Positions 1 to 14,000 of a stretch of DNA of 64,000 bases are shown piece by piece. Numbering within the stretch: position 1 is the first letter of the stretch; the number at the start of each line of letters is the position of its first letter. This DNA comes from Apodospora peruviana (lineage: Eukaryota > Ascomycota > Sordariomycetes > Sordariales > Lasiosphaeriaceae), in assembly GCA_033439685.1 (NCBI GenBank), contig JAUEDM010000001.1, forward strand, positions 7,874,001-7,938,000, in the 5' to 3' direction. Made by a program: the position numbers and the translations under genes. Under the pieces are notes generated by a model. It was not told where the DNA came from and did not search any database. It saw nothing but the letters and a program-made list of their open reading frames with translations.

Positions 1-532
1 GGACGGAACTTCAGGTTTTTAGAAAAACAAAACCTACCTCAGCAGGTACAAGAATCGAGAAGTGTGCCAGTTCTACGAACTCGTGCTGACCACTTTATGT
101 TTCCCAAAGCCGATTATTGCCGTTTTTGTTTTCCTTTCTCTATTCGGCTCTTAAAGTGACGTCTAGTAGCAATGGTCGAGTCAGACGAACAAGACAGTGG
201 GCTCGAGGTGTCCAGAACCCTTCTTCTGGCGATGGTCGCAAACTGTGACTTGGACATGAAGAAGAATGCGAGTATCAACATAATGTGAACATAAGAACAC
301 CTAAGATGACTAATAACAACAGGTTACTTACTATGTTCCACTTTCTTTTTATTCATATCGTATCTCGGCGGTAGAGATATATGTCCGTACCCAGGACTAG
401 GTGGAAATGGAATAAGGCAAGTTCAAGGTACATTTCAGTCCGCTTCCTAAATCCTCATGCTCTATGACCTCACACCCAACCCAACATAAATATACAGAGA
501 CATGATGGTACATATGGTAAACAAGAGTCATA
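1..532. other. 3' flank of the methyltransferase gene
   Basis: This holds the downstream flank and presumably the 3' UTR of the minus-strand methyltransferase gene. I see no coding region, RNA gene or repeat in it. Confidence 0.5.
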
Positions 533-1835
533 TCAAGCCTTAGTGCCACGTGCAATGAAGATCCGCCTGCGCATCTCCGGTTGCCCGTTCTCCATGCCTC
601 GGTTGAACATTACATCTCGCGAGAGCTCGTCCAGGGCAAAGTCCTTGCCTGCGCCAGCATCGGTGAAGATCTTCTGGATATGCTCTCTAGAGAAACCGTG
701 GTGGGTGACGGTATGGGAAGCGGCGTGCCCTGTCTGTTGTTGATTTCCCCGTCGGTCAGCTCTGTTATTTGGTATTATGTCCTGTGGGGTTTCTTTCATC
801 TTCATCATCTGCGACAAATGACGATAGACCCACCTCCATCTTCTCGTGGGGCAAAAAGTCCAAGATTACGAGGACACCGCCCGGTCCAAGACGCTCGACC
901 AGCCTCTTTGCTGCGAGTTCGGGGTCATCAAAGTGGTGAAAACCCAGGCCGACAGCAGCAATATCAAAGTTGAAGAAGTCTGGGGAAGAAAAGGCCGGCG
1001 GGTTGGGATCATCGGAGACACAGAGATTTCCCTGGTAGGCATACATCTCCTCCTTTGTAAGCCCCTGGTTGCTTAAGGTTAGACAGACATTCTGCCATGG
1101 TTGTCTGGGCACAAGGAGGGAAGGCATGTTAGTTTCCATGAAAGATCTTACCTGGTTCTCGGCTCGGGCGTTATAGGCAGCTACCATGTTTTCCGACAGG
1201 TCAATGCCAACACATTGCGTAGTCGACGGTGCGAGAGCCTAAGACATCAAGGCGTCAGTGCTAGGATATTCAAACTCTGGGCCCATACAATTTTGGGGGT
1301 TGGTCGTGGGGTGCAATGCCGCACTCACTCTTGATACTGTTGAGTTTCAGGCTCCTGTTAGCCCACGAAGTAGAAGATAGAGTAGGTAGCCGATTGGAGT
1401 CCATCTTAGAAAAAAAAGGGGGGGGTGAATAAATAGCATATGACGTTTTCACGGCCTCTGGGCGCAGTGATTCTGAGCGCAAAGGGAGAATCAAGGACAA
1501 GACTTCATATGAGCCTTGTATGGAAAGAATGCCAGGGGGGATAGAAAGGCCATAAGAAGTTAAGAAGACGTGAAAAGGTTTCAACATACCGACACCCGTC
1601 CCACAAGCGTAGTCCAGCAGCCTGACTGCCTTGGCTGGACTCTTCTTGTTCTCGCTATCTCCGGAGTCATCGTCGTCATCCACCCAGTCAAGTCCAATAA
1701 AATCCAGTCGTGTGCGGATCTCGTCCACGATATGACCCAAGGTCTTTTCATGCTTGGCATCGTACGCTGCCGCTTCGTTGCTATGTTGTGTAACTTCCTG
1801 TTAACTTTTTCTCATTCAAACAATCTTGAAGGATG

Positions 1836-1874
<39 letters not shown>

Positions 1875-2023
1875 CCCCAAATCCCCAAGTCTGCTTCCTC
1901 AACCTGAAGACTCGGGTAAACGGAGATAAAAATGGATGGGTGTTTAACTTACTTGAAAAATTCCTTGTTTTGGTGTGTGTGAGACTGGTGGTTATGATGA
2001 TGCTGATGCGTATGAGAAGCCAT
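533..2023 (-). CDS. Class I SAM-dependent methyltransferase, six exons
   Basis: Predicted 262-aa soluble methyltransferase; the substrate cannot be told from sequence. Exons on the minus strand: 2023-1953, 1780-1590, 1329-1336 (8 nt), 1238-1152, 1064-834 and 733-533. All junctions are GT..AG and every reading phase closes. SAM-binding motif I (LLDYACGTGVVSRAL) lies at about residues 78-92. The acidic loop GIDLSENM follows, then the post-II region FFNFDIAAVGLGFHHF and the motif DFLPHEKM. The C-terminal HTVTHHGFS and FARGTKA ending are typical of a widespread fungal family of this size. The N terminus is His-rich (MASHTHQHHHNHQSHTHQ). The start was chosen as the ATG whose exon splices in frame to the conserved NNEAAAYDAKHEKTL segment. 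The least certain junction is the intron at 833-734. No neighbouring gene suggests a pathway. Confidence 0.85.
1329..1336 (-). other. 8-nt microexon of the methyltransferase gene
   Basis: The eight bases TATCAAGA are flanked on the minus strand by CAACAG and GTGAGT. Exon 2 ends one base into a codon and exon 4 starts in phase 0, so 8 nt is exactly what the frame needs. It adds the residues Val-Ser-Arg of motif I (GTGVVSRALAP), which this family normally has. Without it the motif is broken and the frame lost. Flanking introns are 253 nt (1589-1337) and 90 nt (1328-1239). Confidence 0.75.
1838..1871. repeat. (CT)17 microsatellite
   Basis: A perfect run of 17 CT units lies inside the first intron (1952-1781) of the methyltransferase gene. 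On the sense strand of the gene it reads as GA repeats. Confidence 0.95.
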
Positions 2024-5000
2024 GTTTGGAGACTTGGTAGCAGCCAAAATACAATGATCACACTTCGGAGGGATAATGATGGGCAGTCAGTTCACTGTTA
2101 ATTGCCATAGAACAGTCCTCTTCATTGGCAAAACCAACCAGCTGCTGTTGTGTTCCCATGGTTGGGATATCGAGATTGTGGGGAAATCTCCGAAAACTCT
2201 CCGGTGAGAGAGGAGGGATATGACCTCACCCATGTCAAGCGCAATTTACTGATACTCACTATCTTAGGTACCACCCAGCTTTACATCGAGACGAAGTATA
2301 TCAAAACCCCCATTCAACAAGAGAAAAAGGAAAGAAAATTCCATGCTTTAATCAATATCTACAAACCTGTTGCTACAGCCACCACAAATCGGTTGCACAG
2401 CGTTCCGTCCGTTCCTATCCTGTCCAGTCGAGAAGAGCCTCCTTCCGGCTCCGGGACACCTGACAGACACGAACCCAACACACCTTCCTTGCCCACGAGC
2501 CTGGAGCGATCGCCAGCGAACGGGTTAGGTGCCGAGATGGGGGCGGCGGCGGCGGCGGAGACATGTGTTTACACACAACTGCTTGGAATCGATGATCCCT
2601 TCAACACCAAATCCGTCCAGCATTGCATTGTACGACGACGACAGTCGGTCATGTGAGCCTTCACATGGCGCGGCACCTTGCAGGAAGAACTATTTTCATA
2701 GCAAGTAAGCAAAGTCCAGTGAAACCCTCCTTTCTCCTCTCTCTCTTAAGGCCGAGGTGAGGTTTGGGTAAGATCGGTACTTGTCCATTTATCCTGATAA
2801 GGTGTAGGTCAGGTTCGCAGGGAGTACCTCAAGGTATATTGACCACTGCAGCGGTGAAAGCGCGCCCACCGGCCCGTAGTGGTCCCGTATGTAATGTCCT
2901 CCAGTCTGCAGCAGCCCGCTCAGCCCGTGTTAGGTCGGTTCGAGCGTTTCTTTTATCAAATGCTGCGCAAAAAGAGGCGAGGCGGGACGGATGGTGGCGG
3001 GCGGGCGCGGGAACCAAGCAGCTCAAAAGTGGGGAAGCGGGCTGCACACCGCCCGACAAGAATGGAAGCGGGATGGGACATAAAGGAAACTCGATGCGAC
3101 AAGAGACGGAAAAGGATTGATTAGTGGCGCCTACCTTGGTACGCTCCCAAAAGACGGGGAAATATGAGGCTGGCCGAGAATGAACACATTACTTACCGAG
3201 CACCTTACTTGCTCTCCCTCGTACATATATATTACTTTGAGGCTATCGAGCAACGAACGACGTTATGGATACTCCCGCCCCCGCCTCGGTGCGGAAAACA
3301 GCACGGTTCGGGGTATTGCGATATGAACATGTACCGTCATGTGGGATGATATGATGCCCGCACGAGCTGGTTATGTTGGGCATCGACACCGCCGATTCCT
3401 TCCAGCAGAGTTAAAAAGAAAATACGTGTGATATGTGATGAGAAAAATCCGATGCGAGTCACGGTGACCACTTCAGGCACTGATACCATGTTATGTCATG
3501 GTCATGTACCAACTTCCAACCTTTGCAGGTTTCTTGGATCCTCTCACGCGGTCCCAATTTCCGGACAGGAGGGAGGTGATATAGGTACTTGAGGGCATGA
3601 ACGACGGGAGAAAGAAAGTAAGTACCTTGTGCTTTGGAAACTGTAACGCTGGTTGCATACATCCCTACGGGGTTGTATGTATTAAGAACCAGAGTGCCAG
3701 AGCCAGACCGGAGCAGAGCAGAGCAAGGCAGACAGTGACACCCGAGAAAAGACACGAGAGCCAGAGTGAAACGACAAAAAAAGTACCGTACCGGAAAGCT
3801 TCTTTATCTGGGTTGGCGTATAGGGTCCAACGGACTGGGGTGGACCGGGGTACTCTGGGGGCCTAGGTTAGGTTAGTTTGTTGGTTAGGTGTCGACATGT
3901 GTGTGGGTGATGGTTGTGGTTTGGTGGTTGTGTGTGTAACGCAGTCCTGTCTGGGTAATAAGTTGGGGGCCGGCCGGCCAATTGTGGGTGGTTGCGGTGT
4001 CCGTGTTCATGTCGTGTTGCAGATTGCGACAGACGGAAACTTTGCGAACCGGGGGAAAGGAGAGAGATGGCAGCAGGCGGGCGGCGGTGCGGGCTTGGTG
4101 AAAGAGCAGTTTGAATGAAACCGAGCAAACGAAACGAGATCGAGACGAATGAATGTTGATGAGGAATCCATTCATCTCAGCCCGCCAACGAAACCGATTT
4201 CCAATCAAAATCCCTCTGCTCTAACCCGTAGTAGTATGTATACCTCAGTGGTGGCCTGCTCCGGCTCGCCTGCATGGCCCAGCGCGTCGGTCCGCAGTCA
4301 CCAGGGAGAACAACCCATGCGGTCGGTCCCTCGCAGCGGCTACCGCTAGTCTCTTTGCTTTTTCCTTCCAATGTCCATTTCGAGAGTTGCTCTTCACAGA
4401 ATCGAGAATACTCAAGGCTGGGGGTACGCTACACAAGAGGTGTTGTGGGATCGTCCGAAGGAGGGACCTTGTCCATATTCCCTCATACCAACTGTGCACG
4501 AACACCCCTAGACTACCATAGAGGCAGTAGCGTGAAAGGAGGGACGCTCCGGCCCGGGTTCAAGTCCCCAGCCAGTGGATCCAGCTCGGGAAAACTGGGA
4601 AGAAAGTCTCATCGCGTCCGTTCAAGGAACCGAGAACATCAGGTACATAAAATACACAACAGGATAGTGCAGCCTGCGTTCGGTCGGCTTGATTGCTTTG
4701 GGAAATCCCACAGACACATGAGCGGCGTGCGATGTCGATGCCGCAGCGGCATGGGTGTGAAAGCTGTCAGATTTCATATTTTCGAGTCCACAAAAACTAC
4801 CAGGTACTCTGCCAGGTAGCTTGCTGGTACGGATACAGTAGCAGCTGTGGGGCCACTGCACACACGCACATGTAAAGAAAGCTTCCCTCCAACTGGTAAA
4901 ATTTGCGGAGAAAGTAATATCTGTGGTGGTACAACACCAAGTCCTAGTCCGTGCAAACGGAGGATGCACAGGCGAGCGGCTTTCGACGGGCTGCTGGGCT

Positions 5001-8000
5001 ATTCGCGACGAACGCTTTCAGGCGGGTGGCCTGCCTCTTACCATATATCGCCCGCAACAGTGGGCGAACGGCTTCGCGTATCGTTGCTCTGTGACAGTGA
5101 AATATCACCCTGGCGAATGGAACACAAGCATCATTAATAGGAGCCGATGCGGTTGCCCACCCTTGTCGTGTTTGATGAAACAATAACGGCCTTGTCGGCG
5201 TTTGGTACAGTAGGTATCCGCATGTTGCCCGGTCTTGAGCCATAGGTTTTCACGGCGTGTGCTTGGTGTTGTTGGGTGGCTGTTGAAGCATAAGGATCGC
5301 ATACTGGTCATGCCTGGTCCGCAGTGATGCACCGTACGGTGGACAGCAGGAAAAGATCCAAAGTGGTAGGAGCCTCAGGCCGTTTTGCCTGATGTGGAGG
5401 TCCGCTGTCACCGTCGATTTGAATGCGAGCGCTTCACCTCTTCCTTGTCGGCAATTCTGCGATGCGCAACCCTGAGGGTACACCTTTGTGGGCGGCAGCC
5501 CATATGATTTCAGACCCTCGGTTTTGAGCCAGTCATTTGCTCATCAAAACCTCCGGTTCCGTACCTCACCTCGCTTGGCCTCGGGTCACCTTGCTTTCGG
5601 TCTGGCAAGTTCTGCTCTGGAATTTCCTCCTTACGCACACTTACGGCATTGAATCATTTCGTTGAAAACTGAGCCTCAAGGACGCAAATGCCCGAAGCCG
5701 GCACAGCCAAATCATATGACCGTCGACCTATCGCCAATTTGTCGATTCAAACACGACCCAGATTTGGCTGTGGTGCTGCAAACACTCACCTTAGAGTGTG
5801 TTTCGACAGCTACCCGAGGGGACAGAGACGAAGACGGTGCATACAGTATGCGCTCCCACCAACATGGCTAAAGGGTAGGCACGCACATTGTATGGTATAA
5901 ATGTACCCTCTCTGTCCCGTGCGCAGGTATGAAAGAGCAGCCCCGTCTCGGACCAACGCGCGGGCCGATCGATGACAGCAAGCAGAGTCGGTCTCCGAGA
6001 CAGGCGGACGCCGATATGGGCATCCTGATTTGAAGAACCGGGATGTCAGCGAGCAACCTGCGGCGCTGTGTTTAGCTCGCCGGCTCGGAAACCTGACTTG
6101 ACCAAACAGCCTGTTGGCGGGTTCAGGCTCGAATGCGGTCCCGTCGTCCGCCGTCGCCTCCGACATCCCTGGATCTCAGCTGCATTAGCAGGATTTGCTC
6201 CCCACGACTTTGAGGACCGACCATGTCAGGCATTGCATGTTTGTGTGCTTCATATCCTCCCTCTGAATATGAACATGCAAATTTATCCTGTCGAGCACAC
6301 CGCAGACCACACGCAGCGGAGCATGGTTAGATATATATGACCGAGCCGTGCTGACTTGCTCGGCGAGTCGATGCAGCGCCGTAGGTAGTTATACCGCACC
6401 GCAAGTAGAACTGGCTGGAAGGACTTGTTGGAATGGGCCCGAGCACAGATGCGGTCGCACTGCGTAGTCTGAAGTGTATGCGCGGATGTCTGTCCTCCGG
6501 AGCAGTTGGTGGGCGTGGGATGCGGAGGCGGCAAAGGATGCGGCATTGCAGCAATCGCGGTCCATGTCAATTTCGTTTCCATGTCCACTCTGCTGCTTGA
6601 TAGGCCATGTTGTGGCGGGACTGTCCTGTAAGCTGTTTGGAAACGACACCTACTTGGCCATTCTTGCATCCGTGATGGTCGGGAGCGGATTTAGGCTTCG
6701 ACGGCTGTTGTCTAGCGCAGTCCAACAGTCCCCAAAAGCAACGCATTTCGAGTTGAATTGCCTGATACTCGCTTGCTTGCTTTCATGGGCGTCTTCCGTT
6801 CATCCCAAGGACATCGGGGTTTGGGTTGTGCCGTTCCGATATGGAAGCGTTAGGTTGTCTGTCATTTTCGCCTTTATTATTCCGTAGTCTGCCACGAGAA
6901 CATCACACACGCAACCTGTCACGCTGTACCTCGCACACATGCTCTCATCTCTCCGTGCGAGGATGGTTGATTATGCAGGATGGAGGCAATCGGGCATGCA
7001 GCGCTCCCGGGAAGAAGCGGAACGGGAAGGTACATGTGCCGCCCCCAATGCAACGTGGCTCAACATGGCACCTGAAATATCATGCCTCGTGCGCTCAATC
7101 TGTCCCAGCCCTTGTGGAAGGGACGGCGTCGATGGTGAATGGGATTGGCAGAACCGAGCAGGAATCCTAGGCTGGCTTAAGAGAGTACGTAAACGGATTA
7201 GCCAGTTACTGGCCGATGCAATACCTTGTCGAATGGAGCACACATTGTTGAGGAGGAGGGAGGTGGCTTGCGAGAGTGTGTGTGCAATTGATTTTTTTCT
7301 GGCGTGATAGCGTTGTTAACCAAAATCTTGGCCAAGATCTACCCAATGACGGCACCAGATTTTGGTTGGCATTGCGAGCGTGAAGCCTGGAGCACCGTGG
7401 AAGAAGGAACGATTTACCGTACCGACCCGCAATCTTGAGCATGGACTACTCCGTATGGAGTCGTGGACTGCAACTGTGGAGGAGTCCATCGTCCCATCCC
7501 GCACCGGGTGGAATCTGTCGACGTGGCCAGACTCCCTCTCTCCCTTGCGGGATCCCAGGCATTCCGGGAAGGTCCACCGCATTTTGCGTGGGAGCCCGCT
7601 CCGCAACCCCTCCTTTCCCCGAATCGCACTAAGGCGAAAATTTACCACGGAAATCGCGCGGAAGGGAAGATGTGGAGTACAGGAGACTTCTTCCACGTGA
7701 CAAGCAAGCTGGACGCTAATTCGTTTGCACCCTTGCAACTCGCAGGGAGGGGGGTGCCGAAAAAAAAGCCAAAAAAGTCGTTTGCCCACAACCCTCCAGC
7801 GCACCCTCCCCAAGAAAATCAAAATCGAGACCAATTTACGGTTGCTTTGCGACAGCGCGTGCTGGTCGGTGTGGGTGGCCGTACTCCGTCTCCAGGGGGA
7901 AACTTGGCCCGTCGGCTTCTTTTGCAGACCGCCTTTTCACGGCGTTTTGGCGCAGCGGCCGGGCCTTGCTCCAGGCATTGTTTGTGCCGCTCGAGTGCGT

Positions 8001-11000
8001 CGCGTTGGTGGTTGGGGGCGCAGCCGTGACCTCTCTGCCCGTTTCGCTGCCCCTTCACATTCATCCGATGGTGGTCACCGGCTGACCACCCGGTCCGCTC
8101 GCTGGTCTTCGAGAATATTTCAAATCTCGCGTCCATGCCCCCCCGACTGTGCTTTTCAAACACTGCCGCCCTGATGCGAATTCTTGTGCCGTAATCGTCT
8201 TGTCTGAGCCAAAGAGTCCCCGGCCCTCGAGTCCGACGGTACACATGACCCCGTGCGCCATCACGAGACAGAACAGCATGTCCAGGCCTTGGCTGACGAA
8301 AACTGTCTTGCCCACTGTCTTGCTCCTTGGCCTACGGGATCGGTTTGAGAGGTCGCAGAGCCGAATCGCGTGGATAAACAGCGACTTTAATGCGAGACAT
8401 CTCATCAGTAAGTGTACCGACAGGAACCTGGCATCATGTGCCATCGAAGAAAGGCAGGAAACCTCGTTGAGGTGTCCAATCCATGACCTTGACAGCATCG
8501 ACTGCATACTAATATGCCCTGGCCCTCGAGATGTGATATGAACTGGACCGCAGAATGCGCGCCCAACACGACAGGATCATACAGAAAACGACAGGTCACA
8601 TTTCTAGATTCCAAAATTTGGTTGGCAGTGTATGGAGCTCTTGCATCCAACGCGAACTGTAACCTAAAATAGCGAGGTTCTTGGGCGCAGTCTCGCCGGC
8701 CATCTCCACCCTCCCCAGACATGTGGATGTTGGGTTACTGACCAACATGATATTGGGATGTACTGATACTTCTAAACGGATGGTGGTCGACGTCTTGCCG
8801 TCATGACGGCTTGATATATACTAGCTTCAAGAACGTTCCCACGCCCCTATATTTGGTAGTAGGACTGTCATCATCGTGACTGTCTCCTGTACGGTTATGT
8901 CCATCTGATGGAAGGCCTTGCCGTATTAAACATTATGATTGGCATCGGCTGCAGCTTGTTCGCCTTTTATGTCTTTGCAAGTACTGTACTTGTGTTCCCA
9001 GGGACCACTTGTCGCAGGTATAATTGTATTTGTCTCTAGCAGTCCGAGGGACAACGCCCACGTCAGCCGGGCTCACCATTTGGGCCTGCTGTCGATAAAG
9101 TGGCCATAGTGTAACAGGCCTCCAGATAATTTCTGCTTGCGTAGATCGTTGGTCATTACAGAAAACTGGCTTGATATCAAGTGCAAGGAGTCAAATTGGG
9201 GCAACTGAAGTGCCTCCTGTGTTGAAACGAGCCAAAGTAAAAAAGAAAATACCCTGTCTGGTCTTGCGTGTTTCTCGCAGCTATCTCGCAGCCACCACTC
9301 GAGAAAGCCATCTTCGAGTTTCTTTCCTTGCAGATACCAGGCCAGGAGATTTTTACACTCATCATACAGGGGAATAACTTCGTCATTGAGTAAAGGATGT
9401 GTTGTGATGTTTATGTCGAGCTAACAAAAGAACGAAGGGTGAATCTTCTATGTACAAATGCTCACACCCTTTCACCAGCATAAGTCATACCCTCGTACCA
9501 ACTGCATACCATGATCATCGAGGAATAACCAACAGATGATAGCGCGTAGCTTTGACATACTGGTCGTCTCAGCCATTCTACTCTGTTGTCTTGAAAGGCC
9601 ATAGTTGATAAGAAAAGTAGCCCCGGGTAGGAGTGTATCAGGGTAACATTCACAGAATGGAACGGAGGTTTGTATGTCTATATATGTTCGGGGACAATTT
9701 TATCTCATTTTTATTCGACCTTCTGCGGGTTGTTACTTAAGGCAGCTCCTTGAAACGTCTTGAACGATCCAAACATCCCCTGAACTGATACGGGGTAACT
9801 GAATGTCGAGAGGAGGTGTCAGCTACCTAGGTCTTTGGGCGATAATGAACTCTTGAGTCGCTCAAGAAGAAGCTGAGAACCAGAAAAGATTTAGAAAAAA
9901 TGTAGATAAATAAAAGGAAACTATCCTACTGGAGTAATAAATTCTCCACTTTCTTCCGTCCTGGACATGTGTCATTGCTGCCTCTCCAGAGGCTAAAGAG
10001 ACCCAAGACAAAGGAACGGCGAGCGGGACGTTCCTTTCCCTGCCGCTCATCTTTCTCCTCCTTTCATCCCCATGGGCCATGACTTTTCGCCGGCATAGGA
10101 AGGATTCGTTTGTTCGTTGGGGTTGGCCGGACTTGGGGGGATTGTACGATCACCGAGACACTAATGTGTTGTACCCTGCAACCCGTCCATCATTCGTCAC
10201 CCTTCGCTTCTCGTGCTCTTGTTTTATTGAATCGCCATTTTGGTCCCGCGCGGCTTGCCGTTTCTCTCTGTTCGGAATCTTTTTCTCTGTCTCAAATGCT
10301 TCGTGGGAAAGCAAGTACACCCCCCCTCCATGGCCGCATTTCTCGTGGGAAGATCCAAAAAAAATCACTCGACTTGCATGCTTCCCCTGGGCCTGAGAAG
10401 GCCCCTGGTCAAGCAAACAGGGCATTGACCAGGATTGGCAACAGAATCACCCTGACCGCCACCCAAGAAACCGGGCTCCCTGCTACACTACAAACAGATT
10501 CACATCTGCTTTGGTGAAGACTATCATCTGTTGTCAGGGGAAGAGGAGGAGTTGGATCTATGCGCTGCTGGCGCTGCAGGCGCGGCGGCTGGCCTGGCTT
10601 GTCTAAGCGCGTTGACGACGTCCAAATGCTCTGATGCAAGTCCAGGAACGGGAGTCTTGCTGATAGGATAGGTAAGAAGATTTAATACTATAAGGGCGCC
10701 CGCGGTGATGGCCACCTCCAATGAGCCTAAATCCCAAAATTGTTTGGCGGTTGGCTACTGAGGGACCAATATAATGACGTTTCCGAACCATCCACCATCT
10801 TCCCTAGAACCAACCACTTTTCTGGTCGCAACCTTTCTGTTCCTGAAGGACCTATTGCACAGGCCATGGCGGGCCACCGTGGGCCGTCCCTTAATCACTC
10901 TCTGACTTAGTACCTGGTAGTTCCCGCATGTGAAGGAAGACGATCCCTGGAGCGAGCTGCAAATAAGGTAACGATGGCCAAAGAATCGGACACTCTACCG

Positions 11001-14000
11001 CGAGTCCGACATAACATCGAGAGAACTAGTGGAGTACCGGGTCATTGGATCAAGCGTACACCATTCCACGGTAAATAGGTACACTCCATACTCGCACATG
11101 CCCTCCCTGTAAGAGACTTTATAAGTCGACCAAGTTTCAATTCCCAGAAGTCGATAATGAGAAAGTATGACGCCTCTGTTGCCTGTTCGGGGTGTAAACT
11201 ATTTACCGTGGGATGGTGTATTACTCTGGGAGCTGTAGTAAGTAAGCACGGCATTGTTGGCATACCACCACAGCTGCCCTTGTGGACCTCTTACTGTCTA
11301 GCAATGATTCCGAGGTAGGTTAATGGTTCTGGTTGAAATGACTTGAGCTCATTCGTAGATGCGACAGAAGTGACTCCGTAGATGGCATTCTCCTCTACTC
11401 GCTGGGCGAAATATCACGTTGGACCAACTAAGTTCCAACCCCAATGTGGTGTAACATAAATGTGCCGCGTGGCGCCGGCCAGCCAGACAAGACGGCGGGC
11501 CTTTCTATGCCGCAGCTACCGATAATTGCGACATGTCTCTTTCGTTACTCGAACGAGTTAAGACCCGATAATCAAATATCATTGTAGTTTGCGGAAAGGC
11601 AGGGATCAGCACCAATGTTGTCAACTGGCGACCGACCCTGATGTGGTTTCTCGAAGGCGCATGGAGTGCCAAACTTCGATGTCCCCAACAACGTAGTATA
11701 TTGGCTATCGCTGCTTTTCCCGACTATTGGGACGGAGTTGGTAGTGTCCGTAAGGATGTAGAGTCGCACATATCAGGCTAGGAATTAGTAAACGCAGAAT
11801 TACTTGTCGGTGCACCTACGACGCAGTACTACGCCGTACAGGCTACTGGCACCCATATGCAGGCGTGATCGAAAAGGTACCGAGTCGCAGCAACAGGGTG
11901 GGCCTATGGGACCGCAGGTCCGCTCGGTAGGCTGAAGGATGACGGGAAGACACATGGCGCCATAGCCAGGTGTGTCATTATTCGACTGGAAGTACTGTAC
12001 GGAATACCGAAGGAACTGCTCCTGATGAAAGCAAAACCACGGGTTGGCTGGGCAGACTATCTGGAATGGCCAATCCAGAAGGCGTCGATTTCCCCACGGA
12101 CGGGAACACTCCCGTTTCTTATTGCTGCACTGGGGTCGCTGTTGGGAATTCGTCTGATGTGCGAGGTGATGGTGGTGGGAATCCCAAGCGGGAAACGGGA
12201 TGCGGGAATGCAGGGCATGGGCATGGACTCGTGGAGTGACCTCGCACACCCGCCCGTTAGTTTTGGTGTGTGATTCCTTCGCTCGGTAGCATTCCCCACC
12301 TACTTGTCTGCACCTTCGCGTCAGGTATCAGAAGCAAACGAAAGTCAGCAAAGTTCGATTGGTGGTCTGGCCGGCTGTACTCCGTAAATCATTCATCAGT
12401 CTCATGCAAGACGTCCAGCAGACTCATTACGGCTCGGTGTCTCGCTTCTCTGGACTGAACTCAAACTCTGTCACTCATTCGCCCGTGATGCTCGTGACTG
12501 ACGAATGGTCGGCCTTTGGCCTGATACCACATTGTGTGAGTGGTGGCACTCTACGCTGAGAGGGTGTGCGGTGCAGCGGAGTTGAATGCGAAGGGATGTG
12601 AATGGTGATGGGCTTCACACCTTTCCGCGTCGTGACGTGACTGGTCGGAGAACGGGACAAAACGTTGGCCTACAGCAGAAGATGTTGGAGAGGAATGTCT
12701 CTGTGCCCTGATTGTGCCTGTCTGGGCGGTCTGATGTTATCAATGGTGGACAAGGATGTTGTGTTATCGGCGTCTTGACTAGCCGTCAGTGGTGACTGTA
12801 AAGTGTGAATGTCTTCATTAGTGCATATGGTGGCATGGCATCATAGGAGCCGAGGAAAGTCGCGCACCTGAACCCTGATCCATGGGTACTAGTAGCGCAC
12901 AGAGTTGTTTTGCCCGTCGCACAACCCACTCGATACCATGCCCCCCCTGGTGATGCGTGATCCACAGCCCACGAGGACATGACGGTTGGGAGCGAGTCAA
13001 GCGAATGGAAAGTCCTAAAGCCCAGTGTTGGTAAAAATAACCGGAGGATCGAGGTCGACGACGGCGACCGCGGGGTTAGCTGTGTGAGTCGGGGCTAGCT
13101 TAGCACGCTTATTAGCCTAGTCGGCGGGGTGCCGCTACCGATGGTCAGATTTTTGGGAGCCAGTCAAACTCGCCTGTTCCTTTTTGGAGTGTCGGATTGC
13201 CGCTGGGCTATCCACTTCCTCGGGGCGGACCCGAGCAGGCGACCCAGAGCCAGGGGAAGGGAAGCCGTCCAGCTCCTGTCTTCTCTGACCTTCCACTTGT
13301 ACCTGATACCTGTAGTAACCATTCGTACTATGGAAGGGACTTCGAAGCTCTTTCGCGAGTTTTATGTATGGGTGCGAGAGGGTGATTCCCGACGATTCCT
13401 TGACTGTATTCCGCAAGGTAAGCGGTTTCGTGCGGGTTAAAACCGGTCGGTACCTGCCCGTTTCTATCCCCGCTCTCCGAGCACCAAAAGCACTCCCGTC
13501 TGACTCCGTACTGTTCCATGTTTGCCTTTCTCTCCTGTGCCTGCCATGATCTCTCTTCTGGACGCAAGCTTGGTCGGTAGATCTCGTGTTGACGTGACAC
13601 GAAACGCATGTCTACAACAAAAGCGATCTTTGCTCTCTCTGGTTACGAGGCGTTGACACCGCTTGGATGTGTTTCTGTCAGCGTCATCGCCAAGCCGAAC
13701 CGAGCCCAATAGCGACCCCCAGGGAGTCTGGTTTCCGCAAGCCACCCCCAGAGTCTGGATTTGCTGCACAACGGTGAAAGTCTTCGATACGGTTGTTGTA
13801 TCCGTACCCGTACTTCGGACATCATTGCAGATTAACAGGCACCAAGGTACTGGTACAGAATAGGAAGAGGGAAAACCCCGTGTCGACCATCCGCCATGCT
13901 CAATTGCTCACTTTGACCCAGACCACGGACCCGCACCACAGACGGCCTGTTGCAGTAGGTGCTGCTCAAATTGATCTTCAAAAAAGCGGGTGAGTGCGGG

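Noticed and set aside
4540..4600. GGGTTCAAGTCCC resembling a tRNA T-loop
   Set aside because: The flanking bases do not pair as a T-arm and no other tRNA parts are present.
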